Source: an uncultured Bacteroidales bacterium
Lineage (GTDB): Bacteria > Bacteroidota > Bacteroidia > Bacteroidales > Paludibacteraceae
DNA: 48,842 bases
Assembly (NCBI GenBank): GCA_946406195.1
Contig: CAMJJT010000015.1
Coordinates: 1 to 48,842, forward strand
Reading direction: 5' to 3'
Every line of letters starts with the position of its first letter. Within the stretch, counting starts at the first letter, position 1. The notes beneath the pieces were generated by a model. The model was not told the origin of the DNA, ran no database searches, and saw nothing but the letters and a program-made list of their open reading frames with translations. Below, in pieces: positions 15,363 through 23,633 of this stretch. The position numbers and the translations under genes are program-made.

Positions 15363-15452
15363 TTACAAAAATACGGGATTTCATCCCTCAAAAAAATAAA
15401 AAAAATTGGCTGACTACGGTAGAATCACCCTCAAATAAAACAAGTATATACT

Positions 15453-15905
15453 ATGCAGACGAAAGAGCGCATGAGTATTCATATAGTAGAAGAACCTAAG
15501 AGACAAGAACTTATACTTATCTGCTATGGAATTATCGGATGCATGCAAGAGGTGCATAATCAATTAGGTCCCGGACTGCCCGAATATATCTACCAGGAAG
15601 CGCTGACTACAGAACTGCATACCAAGGGTTTTAAGGTACATAAAGAGTTAGAATACCACCCGCTGTATAAAGGAAAAGAGATGAAATCCTATCTCAAGAT
15701 GGATTTAGTAGTGGAAAGCAATACAGGAAACATCATCATTGAATGCAAAGCTTTAAGTTCATTGACTGAAAAAGAACATTACCAAACATTCGGATACTTA
15801 CGCGGGACAGGGTGGCCTATAGCCATTTTAGTTAACTTTGGAGCAAGCCCGAAAGCACAGATTGAGCGGTACTACTATGAGAACGGCATAATAAAAGTAT
15901 TTTAA
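15453..15905 (+). CDS. GxxExxY family protein (PDDEXK nuclease-like fold)
   Basis: A 150-residue GxxExxY protein. The name motif is visible as GLPEYIY within QLGPGLPEYIYQEAL (about residues 35-49). A nuclease-like core follows: KMDLVVE (Asp near residue 87) and IIIECKALSSLTEKEHYQTF (E-x-K near residues 100-102), matching the D-ExK arrangement of the restriction-endonuclease-like fold. The closing segment GWPIAILVNFGASPKAQIER is typical. The biological role of the family is not established. The start may be ATG 15453 or ATG 15471. It is separated from ychF by the folded element and from the antiporter by 21 bases, so it may be read together with the antiporter gene. Small size is normal for the family. 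Confidence 0.9.
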   Translation: MQTKERMSIHIVEEPKRQELILICYGIIGCMQEVHNQLGPGLPEYIYQEALTTELHTKGFKVHKELEYHPLYKGKEMKSYLKMDLVVESNTGNIIIECKALSSLTEKEHYQTFGYLRGTGWPIAILVNFGASPKAQIERYYYENGIIKVF

Positions 15906-15926
15906 TTGGAATTAGTATTATAAATT

Positions 15927-16928
15927 ATGGATATAATTGAAAATCTGTTAGGTTATGGCTGGTGGGTAGGTGCGATATTTATCGTACTGGGATTTGTGGC
16001 GCTGGTGAAGGGAGCAGACTTCCTTGTGGATGGAGCGTCCGCTATCGCGAAACGGTTCGGGATTAGCGATCTGGTGATCGGTTTGACCGTTGTGGCGTTC
16101 GGTACGTCCATGCCGGAGTTTGTGGTGAACATGGTCTCCGTCGCAGAAGGATCGACGGACTTGGCGCTAACGAATATTCTGGGCTCAAACATCATTAATA
16201 CCTTCGTCATTCTCGGCCTTACAGCGCTGGTTTATCCCATCGCCTCCCAAAAGCGCAGCCGTGATTTCGATATTCCGATGTCTATCATTGCCGGTCTTTT
16301 CGTGCTGGTGTTTGTGGCTGTCCAACTGCCTTTCGGCGAAGACGGCAAAGGGGTCGGACGTATAGGCGGAGCAGTCTTGCTGCTGCTCTTCTGCTATTTC
16401 CTCTATAATACCTTCCGCCATGCCAAAGACCACCCGGAGAATAGTGAAGAGTTAAAAGTTAAGAGTGAAGAGTTAACGATACGCAGGGCATTAGGGCTCA
16501 TTTTAGGCGGTCTTGTGGGACTGATAGTTGGTGGTGAATTGATTGTGAAGAGTGCGGTGGATCTGGCAACAAGGATGGGGGTCAGCGAGGCGATCATCGG
16601 TCTGACCATCGTTGCCTTGGGTACTTCTCTTCCGGAGTTGGCTACTTCCGTCATCGCTGCCGCGAAGCATAACAGCGATATTGCACTTGGCAATGTCTTC
16701 GGCTCGAATATCTTCAATGTATTCTTTGTGCTTGCTACCAGCGCTACCGTTCGTCCGTTGCCGGCATACGACGGCATCGAACTGGATGCTTGTATGGCGG
16801 CATTGGGAAGTATCATCGTCTGGCTGGCGGTCAAGACCAACCACGAACGCAAAGTACAACGCTGGGCGGGAGCCTTGCTGCTGCTGGTTTACGGAGGGTA
16901 TCTGACGTACAGACTACTAAACATATGA
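15927..16928 (+). CDS. Ca2+/Na+ antiporter, CaCA family (YrbG-like)
   Basis: A 333-residue inner-membrane protein of the calcium/cation antiporter superfamily, with about ten membrane segments in two homologous halves. The alpha-repeats are seen as GLTVVAFGTSMPEFVVN with LTNILGSNIINT (about residues 50-95) and GLTIVALGTSLPELATS with LGNVFGSNIFNV (about 220-265). Acidic residues in both GTS-PE motifs are the expected cation ligands. The cytoplasmic loop between the halves contains NSEELKVKSEELTIRR, encoded by five AGTGAAG-like heptamers (16444-16478), an in-frame insertion in a tolerant loop. The stop overlaps the protease start by four bases (ATGA), so the two are probably translationally coupled. 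Confidence 0.93.
   Translation: MDIIENLLGYGWWVGAIFIVLGFVALVKGADFLVDGASAIAKRFGISDLVIGLTVVAFGTSMPEFVVNMVSVAEGSTDLALTNILGSNIINTFVILGLTALVYPIASQKRSRDFDIPMSIIAGLFVLVFVAVQLPFGEDGKGVGRIGGAVLLLLFCYFLYNTFRHAKDHPENSEELKVKSEELTIRRALGLILGGLVGLIVGGELIVKSAVDLATRMGVSEAIIGLTIVALGTSLPELATSVIAAAKHNSDIALGNVFGSNIFNVFFVLATSATVRPLPAYDGIELDACMAALGSIIVWLAVKTNHERKVQRWAGALLLLVYGGYLTYRLLNI
16444..16478 (+). repeat. In-gene heptamer repeat, AGTGAAG/AGTTAAA type
   Basis: Five phased units AGTGAAG, AGTTAAA, AGTTAAG, AGTGAAG, AGTTAAC. The 13-mer AGTGAAGAGTTAA repeats at 16444 and 16465 (21 bases, seven codons). Confidence 0.8.
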
Positions 16929-18550
16929 AAAAAATTACTCTACTCACGCTGGGTGCTCTGATGAGTACCCTGTTATGGGCTTCTCCACGCAGTCTTCAAC
17001 AAGCACGTATCGCAGCCCACGGAATGCATCATGTTTATACGGCAATGCAGCCGAACGGGCAGCCTGCATTTTATGTATTTGACCGTCCGAACGAAGGAGG
17101 TTATATACTTATCTCCGCGGACGACCGCGCTCACACGATATTAGGTTATACGGACAAAGGACACTGGGATGCAAACGACATACCGGCTAACGCGCAGGCA
17201 TGGCTAGAGATGCTTACCGAGGAGTTACAAGGTATCCGCACAGATGCACGGGCGGCAGACGAACCGACTTATACACCGGTTGCGCCGCTTTGTACGACCG
17301 AATGGAGTCAAAATAATCCGTATAATACGCAATGTCCTACATGGGGAGAGAAGCGCTGCGTAGCAGGTTGCACAGCCATCGCTGCTTCGCAAATCATGAA
17401 AAAGCATAACTACCCCGAACACGGTATCGGGAGTCACAGTTATAAATGGGCGAACGAGAACGGAGACTCGATTGTGCTGAGTGCCGATTTTGAGAACACG
17501 ACCTATGACTGGAATAATATGCTCGACATATATACCAAGTATGCCACGACCAAGCAGATCGATGCTGTTTCTACTTTGGTGTATCATTGCGGAGTAATGA
17601 ACAATCTCACGTATACGGCATCTAGCACCGGCGGTAACTCGCACCATATGGTGCAGAATATGATCGAGCATTTCGGGTATGACAAGAGTGTAAGGACCTA
17701 TGCGAAGGCTTACAGTCCGGACTCGCTGATCATGAAAGAGATCGTGTATAACCTGCAGAAGGGTCTGCCGATCTATATCAGCGCGAAGACCGAAGACGGT
17801 ACCGGTCATGCTTTCGTATGCGACGGCATGGATGCGGCCGGACTGCTGCATATCAACTGGGGTTGGGGCGGTAAGAGCAACGGGTATTACCATTTGTCAG
17901 CTTTCGCTCCGCAGCAACAGGGTACAGGCGGTTCGTCCACCAGCAAAGCTTTCACGCAAAAGATTAAGTTATTCACGAATATCCACCCGGACACAAACGG
18001 AGAATACAACTACGTGTTCTTCTGCGATAGTATTCATTCCCTGCAGCCGGTTTATCACCGCGACTCGGTGGTAAGGTTTCGCGTGGATACGATCTATAAC
18101 GGCTGTTTCATGGATTGGACCGGTCATTTCAGATTACTCATATATAAGGACGGCGCCAAATATAAATCCCGCACCTCTCAAGATTATAGCAAAGCATTGA
18201 AAGCGGGTTCAACCCGTAATAAGATGACCTACAATGCCCATCTTAACGACCGCGAGGAGTATCCGGAAGGTAATTATGAGATTGAGTTTGCGGTTCGCTT
18301 CGGAGAACTAAGTGGGGGAAAGAGACTATACTGCAAAAATATCGGTATCTGGAAATGTCAGATGACGATTACTGCAGACTCGATCTATATCGTTGAGCCG
18401 ACGGCTGTAATACCGGAACCTGATCCGACGGAAGCGTTTGAGCAAGTGAAACAAACACCGCCGACGCAGAAGATGATGCGAGACGGTATGCTCTATATAC
18501 GTCGCAAGGACGCAACATACAATATACAGGGTATCAAAGTGAACGATTGA
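16925..18550 (+). CDS. Secreted C10 family cysteine protease (streptopain-like)
   Basis: A 541-residue secreted protease. The start was set at ATG 16925 (MKKITLLTLG), because the longer frame lies inside the antiporter gene. Signal peptide about residues 1-19. Residues 20-115 form a Spi-like propeptide (PAFYVFDRPNEGGYILISAD, GYTDKGHWD). The catalytic domain begins at WSQNNPYNTQCP. The nucleophile is Cys149 in CVAGCTAIAASQIMKKHNYP, and the His is residue 295 in GTGHAFVCDGMD, followed by LLHINWGWGGKSNGYY. A C-terminal beta region (about 345-510) precedes a short tail GMLYIRRKDATYNIQGIKV, which resembles the tails of two other secreted proteins here. Likely degrades host or dietary protein outside the cell. 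Its last 17 bases overlap the convergent glycosyltransferase gene. Confidence 0.93.
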   Translation: MKKITLLTLGALMSTLLWASPRSLQQARIAAHGMHHVYTAMQPNGQPAFYVFDRPNEGGYILISADDRAHTILGYTDKGHWDANDIPANAQAWLEMLTEELQGIRTDARAADEPTYTPVAPLCTTEWSQNNPYNTQCPTWGEKRCVAGCTAIAASQIMKKHNYPEHGIGSHSYKWANENGDSIVLSADFENTTYDWNNMLDIYTKYATTKQIDAVSTLVYHCGVMNNLTYTASSTGGNSHHMVQNMIEHFGYDKSVRTYAKAYSPDSLIMKEIVYNLQKGLPIYISAKTEDGTGHAFVCDGMDAAGLLHINWGWGGKSNGYYHLSAFAPQQQGTGGSSTSKAFTQKIKLFTNIHPDTNGEYNYVFFCDSIHSLQPVYHRDSVVRFRVDTIYNGCFMDWTGHFRLLIYKDGAKYKSRTSQDYSKALKAGSTRNKMTYNAHLNDREEYPEGNYEIEFAVRFGELSGGKRLYCKNIGIWKCQMTITADSIYIVEPTAVIPEPDPTEAFEQVKQTPPTQKMMRDGMLYIRRKDATYNIQGIKVND

Positions 18551-19361
18551 AGGTCTGACGTTCGGGGTCGAAGAACCAACCCCATTTATTAAAATAACGA
18601 CACATGTTTTGGATATGAATCCGGAGCATGTGTTTGTTTTTATAAGAGGAGCGCGCATGCGCATGCACGATGGTCCATTCGGGGTAATAGAGCGTGAGCC
18701 AGTTACGATGGATAGTACGCGTGAGGTCGATGTCCTCGGGGTACATGAAATAGCGCTCGTCAAAGAGCCCTGCTTCCACGGCAGCTTTTGTGCGTAGGAG
18801 CATAAAACAGCCGCTGAGGTAAGGCGCGTTAACCGGCCGTGTGAGATCGAGGTCGCGCAGTTCATAGCGCTCATTGCGTTTCGCCATCATCCATGCCGGC
18901 AGGAAACGTCGTCCGAAGACATCAAGAGGCGAAGGAAGCCTTTTGGCAAGGTATTGCTGCGTACCGTCAGGGTTCACCACTTTCGGCATGAGTTGCCCCA
19001 CCTGCGGATTCGCTATCATCCAGTCGTGCATGGCATCTATATCTTCGGCTTTGACGCGGATATCGCTATTCATGACCAGATGGAGCTCCGTCCGGTAATA
19101 GGCGCTCTCGCGAAGGGCAAGATTATGTGCACGCCCGTAGCCCATATTCTCCTCCATTGCCATATAACGCAGTTTGGCACTTCCAAACTGCTTGGAAAGC
19201 GTCTCTTTCTGCTGCGCAGTCTCCGATTTGCGGTATTCCGGCTCCGTATTATCCAACAGGTATATCTTCCGCAGGTTTTTGACGCGCAACAACTCCCTAA
19301 GAAGCGGCAAAACCTCTTCCTCCCATTTAGGATGATATAAGACGATGGAGATGTTTAACAT
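18534..19361 (-). CDS. Glycosyltransferase family 2 (rhamnosyltransferase-like)
   Basis: A 275-residue cytoplasmic or membrane-associated GT2 enzyme that probably transfers a sugar from a nucleotide donor to a lipid-linked surface glycan. Seen: an N-terminal strand MLNISIVLYHP, DNTEP near residue 37, NMGYGRAHN (72-80), the metal-binding NSD at 98-100 and the acceptor-side segment YLSGCFMLLRTKAAVEAGLFDERYFMYPEDIDL (about 190-225), typical of WbbL-like rhamnosyltransferases. It is the last gene of the polysaccharide operon, separated from the preceding one by an 82-base stretch of GTTTGA decamers. The 3' end overlaps the C10 protease stop by 17 bases. Sugar specificity cannot be read from sequence. 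Confidence 0.9.
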   Translation of the reverse strand: MLNISIVLYHPKWEEEVLPLLRELLRVKNLRKIYLLDNTEPEYRKSETAQQKETLSKQFGSAKLRYMAMEENMGYGRAHNLALRESAYYRTELHLVMNSDIRVKAEDIDAMHDWMIANPQVGQLMPKVVNPDGTQQYLAKRLPSPLDVFGRRFLPAWMMAKRNERYELRDLDLTRPVNAPYLSGCFMLLRTKAAVEAGLFDERYFMYPEDIDLTRTIHRNWLTLYYPEWTIVHAHARSSYKNKHMLRIHIQNMCRYFNKWGWFFDPERQTFNRSL

Positions 19362-19442
19362 TGTTTGAGGGTTTCAGGCTTCGCCTTGTTTGAAGTTGTT
19401 TGAAATAGTTTGAAATGGTTTGAAATGGTTTGAAATGGTTGA
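19361..19442. repeat. GTTTGA decamer tandem array
   Basis: GTTTGA starts at 19388, 19398, 19408, 19418 and 19428 (exact 10-base period), with outlying copies at 19363 and 19438 (degenerate). It fills the gap between two glycosyltransferase genes. The same hexamer array occurs inside cysS at 48361-48407. Confidence 0.85.
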
Positions 19443-19443
19443 T

Positions 19444-20190
19444 TTAACTCTTTCTTAGGAACTGACGCAGTTTGCGGAGCTGCTTGCAGGCAACGGTCAG
19501 ATAACCTGCTCCGACATGGTTTTTCTTGAGAACAATAAAATCCTCTTGGGTCTTGGAGAGCCGTGCCTTCGCATCTTTGTTGCTGGCACCGCCTACTTCC
19601 ATACTGACCAGCACTTCCGGAAGATAGCGACTCGTGTATCCGGCGCTAAAGATCCGCAGCATCATGTCGTAGTCCGCTGATATACGAAACCATTCATCGT
19701 ATTCGCCTACCTGTTTATAGACTTCTTTACGCACATAGACAGTAGGATGCGGAGGCATCCATCCGTATTTGAGGCTATGGGGATTAAACGCATTACTCTT
19801 CCATCGGCGCGTCACTTTATCCCCATGACAATACTCCAGATCGCCATATACCACATCCACTTTAGGATCCTCAAAAGCAGCTACGATATGTCCGATGGAA
19901 TCGGCACTTTTGAGCATATCATCCGAGTGCAGAAAACCTATCACATCGCCTGTTGACATAGCGATACCTTTGTTCAGAGCATTATAAATACCCTTGTCTT
20001 TCTCGGATATCCAGCGTACATTCTTATGGTGCTTGGCGTAGTTTTCGATTAGGCTTTTGGTACCATCCGTCGAAGCGCCATCTACAATGACGTGCTCAAT
20101 CTCCGGATAGGTCTGGCTCTGCACGCTCTCCAACGCGCGAGACAAAGTCTTCGCGGAATTATAAGTAATGGTGATAATAGATATTTTCAT
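19444..20190 (-). CDS. Glycosyltransferase family 2 (WcaA/colanic-type)
   Basis: A 248-residue GT2 enzyme. The GT-A fold begins at once with MKISIITITYNSAKTLSRAL. VDGASTDGTKSLIE lies at about 36-49, EKDKGIYNALNKGI at 63-76 and the metal-binding HSDD at 88-91. The acceptor region with YGWMPPHPTVYVRKEVY (about 145-160) and a basic tail complete it. Such enzymes add single sugars to undecaprenyl-linked O-antigen or capsule units. The start at 20190 overlaps the preceding gene by 32 bases, implying translational coupling. The last three residues end just before the GTTTGA array. Donor and acceptor unknown. Confidence 0.92.
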   Translation of the reverse strand: MKISIITITYNSAKTLSRALESVQSQTYPEIEHVIVDGASTDGTKSLIENYAKHHKNVRWISEKDKGIYNALNKGIAMSTGDVIGFLHSDDMLKSADSIGHIVAAFEDPKVDVVYGDLEYCHGDKVTRRWKSNAFNPHSLKYGWMPPHPTVYVRKEVYKQVGEYDEWFRISADYDMMLRIFSAGYTSRYLPEVLVSMEVGGASNKDAKARLSKTQEDFIVLKKNHVGAGYLTVACKQLRKLRQFLRKS

Positions 20191-21100
20191 ATACTTTTTT
20201 TACTTGTTCATAAGATTTGTCCCATGAGAATCGTTTTGCATTCTCAATCCCATCGGCGACGATATCTGTAGTCGGACGTGATTGCAATTCTCGTACTATT
20301 TCCGCCATCTCTTCAGCCATCCGCTCAGGCGTGCTATGTGCTACCATCAGCCCATTTGGACCTATGACCTCGGGGATGGAAGAGGCCCGCTGGGCAATCA
20401 CCGGACATCCTGCTTTCTGTGCCTCCAAGACTGGAAGTCCGAATCCTTCGTAGTCGGAAGGATATAGCAGGCAGAGAGCTTCATTATATAGCTGATTCAG
20501 TTCTTCCCGTGTGACATTAGAAGCGGTGACTAATTCTATTCCCGTCAGTCTTGATACAGCTTGTGCTACATCGTACCGTTTATATTCCGCAGTACTGTTG
20601 CCTACAAAAAGCAAGAACCCCTTCTTTTCTGCCGATTTCATCGGATAAAATGCGTCGCTTACTCCGTTATAAGCGATTGTGATTTTTTCCTCCGGATACC
20701 ATGGATAAAAATGCAACAGATCGCGTTTGGTATTTTCACTGATACAGACAACTGCTTCACTAAACCTTAACGCACGCTCTTCCTCCCATAAATGTACCGC
20801 TTTCGGTAACCCGCGGCGGTAGAAATGATAGGTCAAGTCATGCACCGTAGTCACGTTAAATACTCCTTTCTGCGGCAGCACGCGGAAATAAGAAGAATGG
20901 AAAATAGCGGGTGTTTCTGCCTTATAATCGGGAAAACGATAGCGTTCCATGAGACGCGGTTTCATCCTGTTAACGTAGTCCAGCTCGCTCACCTGCAAGT
21001 CTTTATCTTTCCTCGCACGCGAGAGTAACTCATTCCACACCACCGAAATACCGCCAAATCGTTGCAGCGTGTATATAATATTATCAAAAACTACCTTCAA
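20159..21100 (-). CDS. Glycosyltransferase family 4
   Basis: A 313-residue GT-B fold glycosyltransferase. The N-terminal acceptor domain has NIIYTLQRFGGISVVWNEL and TTVHDLTYHFYRRGLPKAV. The C-terminal GT4 domain begins at about residue 175 with LLFVGNSTAEYKRYDVAQAV and contains the diagnostic LYPSDYEGFGLPVLEAQKAG with the E-x7-E pair, followed by CPVIAQRASSIPEVIG. It probably uses a nucleotide sugar to extend the surface polysaccharide. The start overlaps the upstream GT4 gene by four bases and the end overlaps the next GT2 gene by 32 bases, so it sits firmly in the operon. Length is a little short but complete. Confidence 0.93.
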   Translation of the reverse strand: MKVVFDNIIYTLQRFGGISVVWNELLSRARKDKDLQVSELDYVNRMKPRLMERYRFPDYKAETPAIFHSSYFRVLPQKGVFNVTTVHDLTYHFYRRGLPKAVHLWEEERALRFSEAVVCISENTKRDLLHFYPWYPEEKITIAYNGVSDAFYPMKSAEKKGFLLFVGNSTAEYKRYDVAQAVSRLTGIELVTASNVTREELNQLYNEALCLLYPSDYEGFGLPVLEAQKAGCPVIAQRASSIPEVIGPNGLMVAHSTPERMAEEMAEIVRELQSRPTTDIVADGIENAKRFSWDKSYEQVKKVYENIYYHHYL

Positions 21101-22239
21101 TTCTCAATTATCCATTTCCATTTCGGCATAATAGCCTCTTCGCTATATGTATTCTGCGCATAGGTTTGCGCTTTCTTTGCTTTTAAATCAGCTTCCTCGG
21201 GATGCGCAATGACATATTCAATTTGCGCTGTGAGAGCCTCTATGTCTCCATTAGGGACGAGCCATCCTCGTTCGTCTGCCAATAACTCTGCAGGACCATG
21301 CGGGCAGTCGAAAGATACGCATGGAGTACCACACCACATGGCTTCTGCCAATACCAAGGGGAGACCCTCGTACCGCGAGGAAAGCACAAAGATCGAAGCT
21401 TCCACATATTCTTTCGCCATATTCTCCGTTCGACCAGCGAGACACACATGTTTTAATTCGAGATCTCTAATCTGCTTTTCCAACTCACTGTGCTTAGGCC
21501 CCTCACCGACTATGCGTAAAGTCCATTCTGGATGTTTCTGCTCAATAACTTTCCAAGCTTGAAGCAAGAGATCAAAGCCTTTCTGCTCATGAAGTCGTCC
21601 CACCGCCAAAACACTTTTTTCGCGCGATTTCATCGGTAGTTTCATTCCGTCAAGGCTACAAATGTTTGGGATGACGGTCACATTCATACAACCCTCTTTT
21701 TGCCAATCCTCTTGATCTGCTTTGGTGAGCACGACAAGTCGCTTTAAAGGCTTCACTGCCCGCACTAACTGCCATGTACGAATACGACCTAATAAAGACC
21801 AAAAAAGACCGGTATGGTTAGCTTCTAACAATTGTTGACGTTGGTTCTTTGAGAAATGTAATTCTGCTATAGTCTTGCAGGGCAGATGACGCAAGAATGC
21901 AATCTCTTTACCACAGAGGGAGATACATAATTCTATACCATTCTGCTGTATATACGCACGTATAGCTCGCTCGTAAGCACGCATACGAAGCATGTGTCCC
22001 CACCATTTGGCGAATAGCGGTTTATGATAGTCCGCATTAAAATCTATATCCAAATGGACCACCTTTACGCGCTGGTTCAATGGGAAATAACAATCCGGCT
22101 GTCCTTCAGGAGTCTTTTCTGTAGTCAGTATCGTAAACTCATGCTTCGTGTGTGCAGCTAGCCAATTGACCTTTTGAGTCAGTACACGCTCCATCCCGCC
22201 GGAATTGTACAAATGAGGAATGCAATAAAGGATCTTCAT
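21097..22239 (-). CDS. Glycosyltransferase family 4
   Basis: A 380-residue GT-B enzyme. The N-terminus ILYCIPHLYNSGGMERVLTQ holds the glycine-rich loop that contacts the donor. AVGRLHEQKGFDLLLQAW (about 220) starts the C-terminal domain. RIVGEGPKHSELEKQI follows, and LSSRYEGLPLVLAEAMWCG (about 300) carries the conserved E-x7-E pair, followed by DCPHGPAELL. This pattern is close to WaaG/GalNAc-transferase-type GT4 enzymes. It overlaps the Wzy gene and the next GT4 gene by four bases each. Sugar specificity is unknown. Confidence 0.94.
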   Translation of the reverse strand: MKILYCIPHLYNSGGMERVLTQKVNWLAAHTKHEFTILTTEKTPEGQPDCYFPLNQRVKVVHLDIDFNADYHKPLFAKWWGHMLRMRAYERAIRAYIQQNGIELCISLCGKEIAFLRHLPCKTIAELHFSKNQRQQLLEANHTGLFWSLLGRIRTWQLVRAVKPLKRLVVLTKADQEDWQKEGCMNVTVIPNICSLDGMKLPMKSREKSVLAVGRLHEQKGFDLLLQAWKVIEQKHPEWTLRIVGEGPKHSELEKQIRDLELKHVCLAGRTENMAKEYVEASIFVLSSRYEGLPLVLAEAMWCGTPCVSFDCPHGPAELLADERGWLVPNGDIEALTAQIEYVIAHPEEADLKAKKAQTYAQNTYSEEAIMPKWKWIIEN

Positions 22240-23633
22240 TTCTGTTCCTCCTTTCTTCTAAAAAGCCCGTTCAGCCATTTTGCGATCTCGTTCTGATGAC
22301 TCGTGATAGTCATCACAATGAGTAAAAGCAGAAGACTCCATGTGACAAGACGAGGGTCGAAGAGCAACGGTGCACGTGGGTAAATCAAGGCGTGACCGAC
22401 TAACAGAAAATACATCAAATACCAATAGACGCTATTATAGGCACGGTAGTAACTCTCTTTCACCCAAAGGCCTATTAAAAACATCGAGAAAGCTGTTCCG
22501 ATAATACCGAACGATCGGTACGCCTCGCCTACCATGTTTGTTCCTGTGCCCCACGTAGCTTTGGGACCTAAGAATAAATAACTCGGCAAATCCCCGCCGT
22601 GGAGCATCTGAGGCGGTACGTCACTATTGGCTATGATATGTCCGGCAAGCCCGGGGATAGGCGATGCAATATCCAATGTCATCCCTTGAAACCAAGTCAA
22701 GTCGTTCTCCTGTGCCCAACCGAACAAACGGAAGAGGTTAACATCATTGATGATGAGATCTTCATATATATCCCAGAACTCCTCCAACTTAGTATGCGCT
22801 AGTTTAGCTTGCCACGCTGCGGGATCCAACCCCTCCTTACGCAGTGTCATGACGAGGAAAAGTGCAATCGAACCGCCTGCTACAACACCCAGTACCTGCC
22901 ACCATTTGAGATGATATACATACATGCTGAAACTGACTATCAAAATCAACACCAGACCAACTGCCAACTGCCGACTGCCCGTAGAGAGAAGGAGCAGCAT
23001 AAACGAGGCTATCACCGCCAGATAGAACCACCATTTTTGTTTAGGAAGACGAAAGATAAATATCGCCATCAAATAGCAGCCGATGGAGAAGATATTATTG
23101 AAATAACTATAAATGCCCACATCGCGTAAGTTTTCTCCGTCGGCATACACGCTCTGAAGCGCAGCCAGACCGCCTGTTGCGATGTACAAGATCCATGCAA
23201 CTATCGTAATACCGAAGAACCAAATATACTGGCGCATGGAGATGGTGAAGGTCGGTTCCGTGGGTTCAATCCGCCTCAGTCGCAAGAGTCGTGTAGTTCC
23301 TAACATATACCAAGCATAGGCGAAATAGGCTAACGCTGTAGCGCGTGTGACATAGTTGTCATTGAAGGAAAAAGAGAAGAACGACCAGTAGATGCGTTCC
23401 GTGGGAGCATAGAAAACGGGATAAACGAAATTGACCAAAAAGAAACTCAACGCAAAGAAGAACTCAAAGCCTAACCAGTTCTTTCTTTTATTGGTAGCAA
23501 AAAAGAGTACGTTCTGCGCTACAAAAAGACCCATCAGCCACGCGCAGTAGTCGTAACTATAGGTCCACGGCGCTTGGATATAGAGCACCGTAGCCACGAT
23601 GGCAAAAATAATATTGAGCAGATAGGTCAGCAT
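22236..23633 (-). CDS. Wzy-like O-antigen/oligosaccharide repeat polymerase
   Basis: An inner-membrane protein of 465 residues when started at MLTYLLNIIF (23633), which is seven bases before the end of the upstream gene. The longer frame to 23762 has no hydrophobic start and overlaps the GT2 gene by over 130 bases. About twelve hydrophobic segments are visible, with a large periplasmic loop (about residues 275-385, LFGWAQENDLTWFQGMTLDI) as expected for oligosaccharide repeat-unit polymerases. The segment STGSRQLAVGLVLI is partly encoded by three CCAACTG-type heptamers (22957-22977) next to the GSR motif common in Wzy proteins. Predicted to polymerise lipid-linked repeat units in the periplasm. 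No Wzx flippase is in the window. Wzy proteins diverge strongly, so the assignment rests on topology and context. Confidence 0.85.
   Translation of the reverse strand: MLTYLLNIIFAIVATVLYIQAPWTYSYDYCAWLMGLFVAQNVLFFATNKRKNWLGFEFFFALSFFLVNFVYPVFYAPTERIYWSFFSFSFNDNYVTRATALAYFAYAWYMLGTTRLLRLRRIEPTEPTFTISMRQYIWFFGITIVAWILYIATGGLAALQSVYADGENLRDVGIYSYFNNIFSIGCYLMAIFIFRLPKQKWWFYLAVIASFMLLLLSTGSRQLAVGLVLILIVSFSMYVYHLKWWQVLGVVAGGSIALFLVMTLRKEGLDPAAWQAKLAHTKLEEFWDIYEDLIINDVNLFRLFGWAQENDLTWFQGMTLDIASPIPGLAGHIIANSDVPPQMLHGGDLPSYLFLGPKATWGTGTNMVGEAYRSFGIIGTAFSMFLIGLWVKESYYRAYNSVYWYLMYFLLVGHALIYPRAPLLFDPRLVTWSLLLLLIVMTITSHQNEIAKWLNGLFRRKEEQK
22957..22977. repeat. In-gene heptamer repeat, CCAACTG type
   Basis: CCAACTG twice and CCGACTG once, 21 bases or exactly seven codons, within the Wzy-like gene. 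Confidence 0.65.

Noticed and set aside
16790..16924. Longer N-terminus for the C10 protease
   Set aside because: It would overlap the antiporter gene by over 130 bases and hide the good signal peptide at ATG 16925.
19361..19442. CRISPR-like or VNTR promoter array
   Set aside because: The period is 10 bases with no spacers; the same array occurs in frame in cysS, so it is treated as a simple dispersed repeat.
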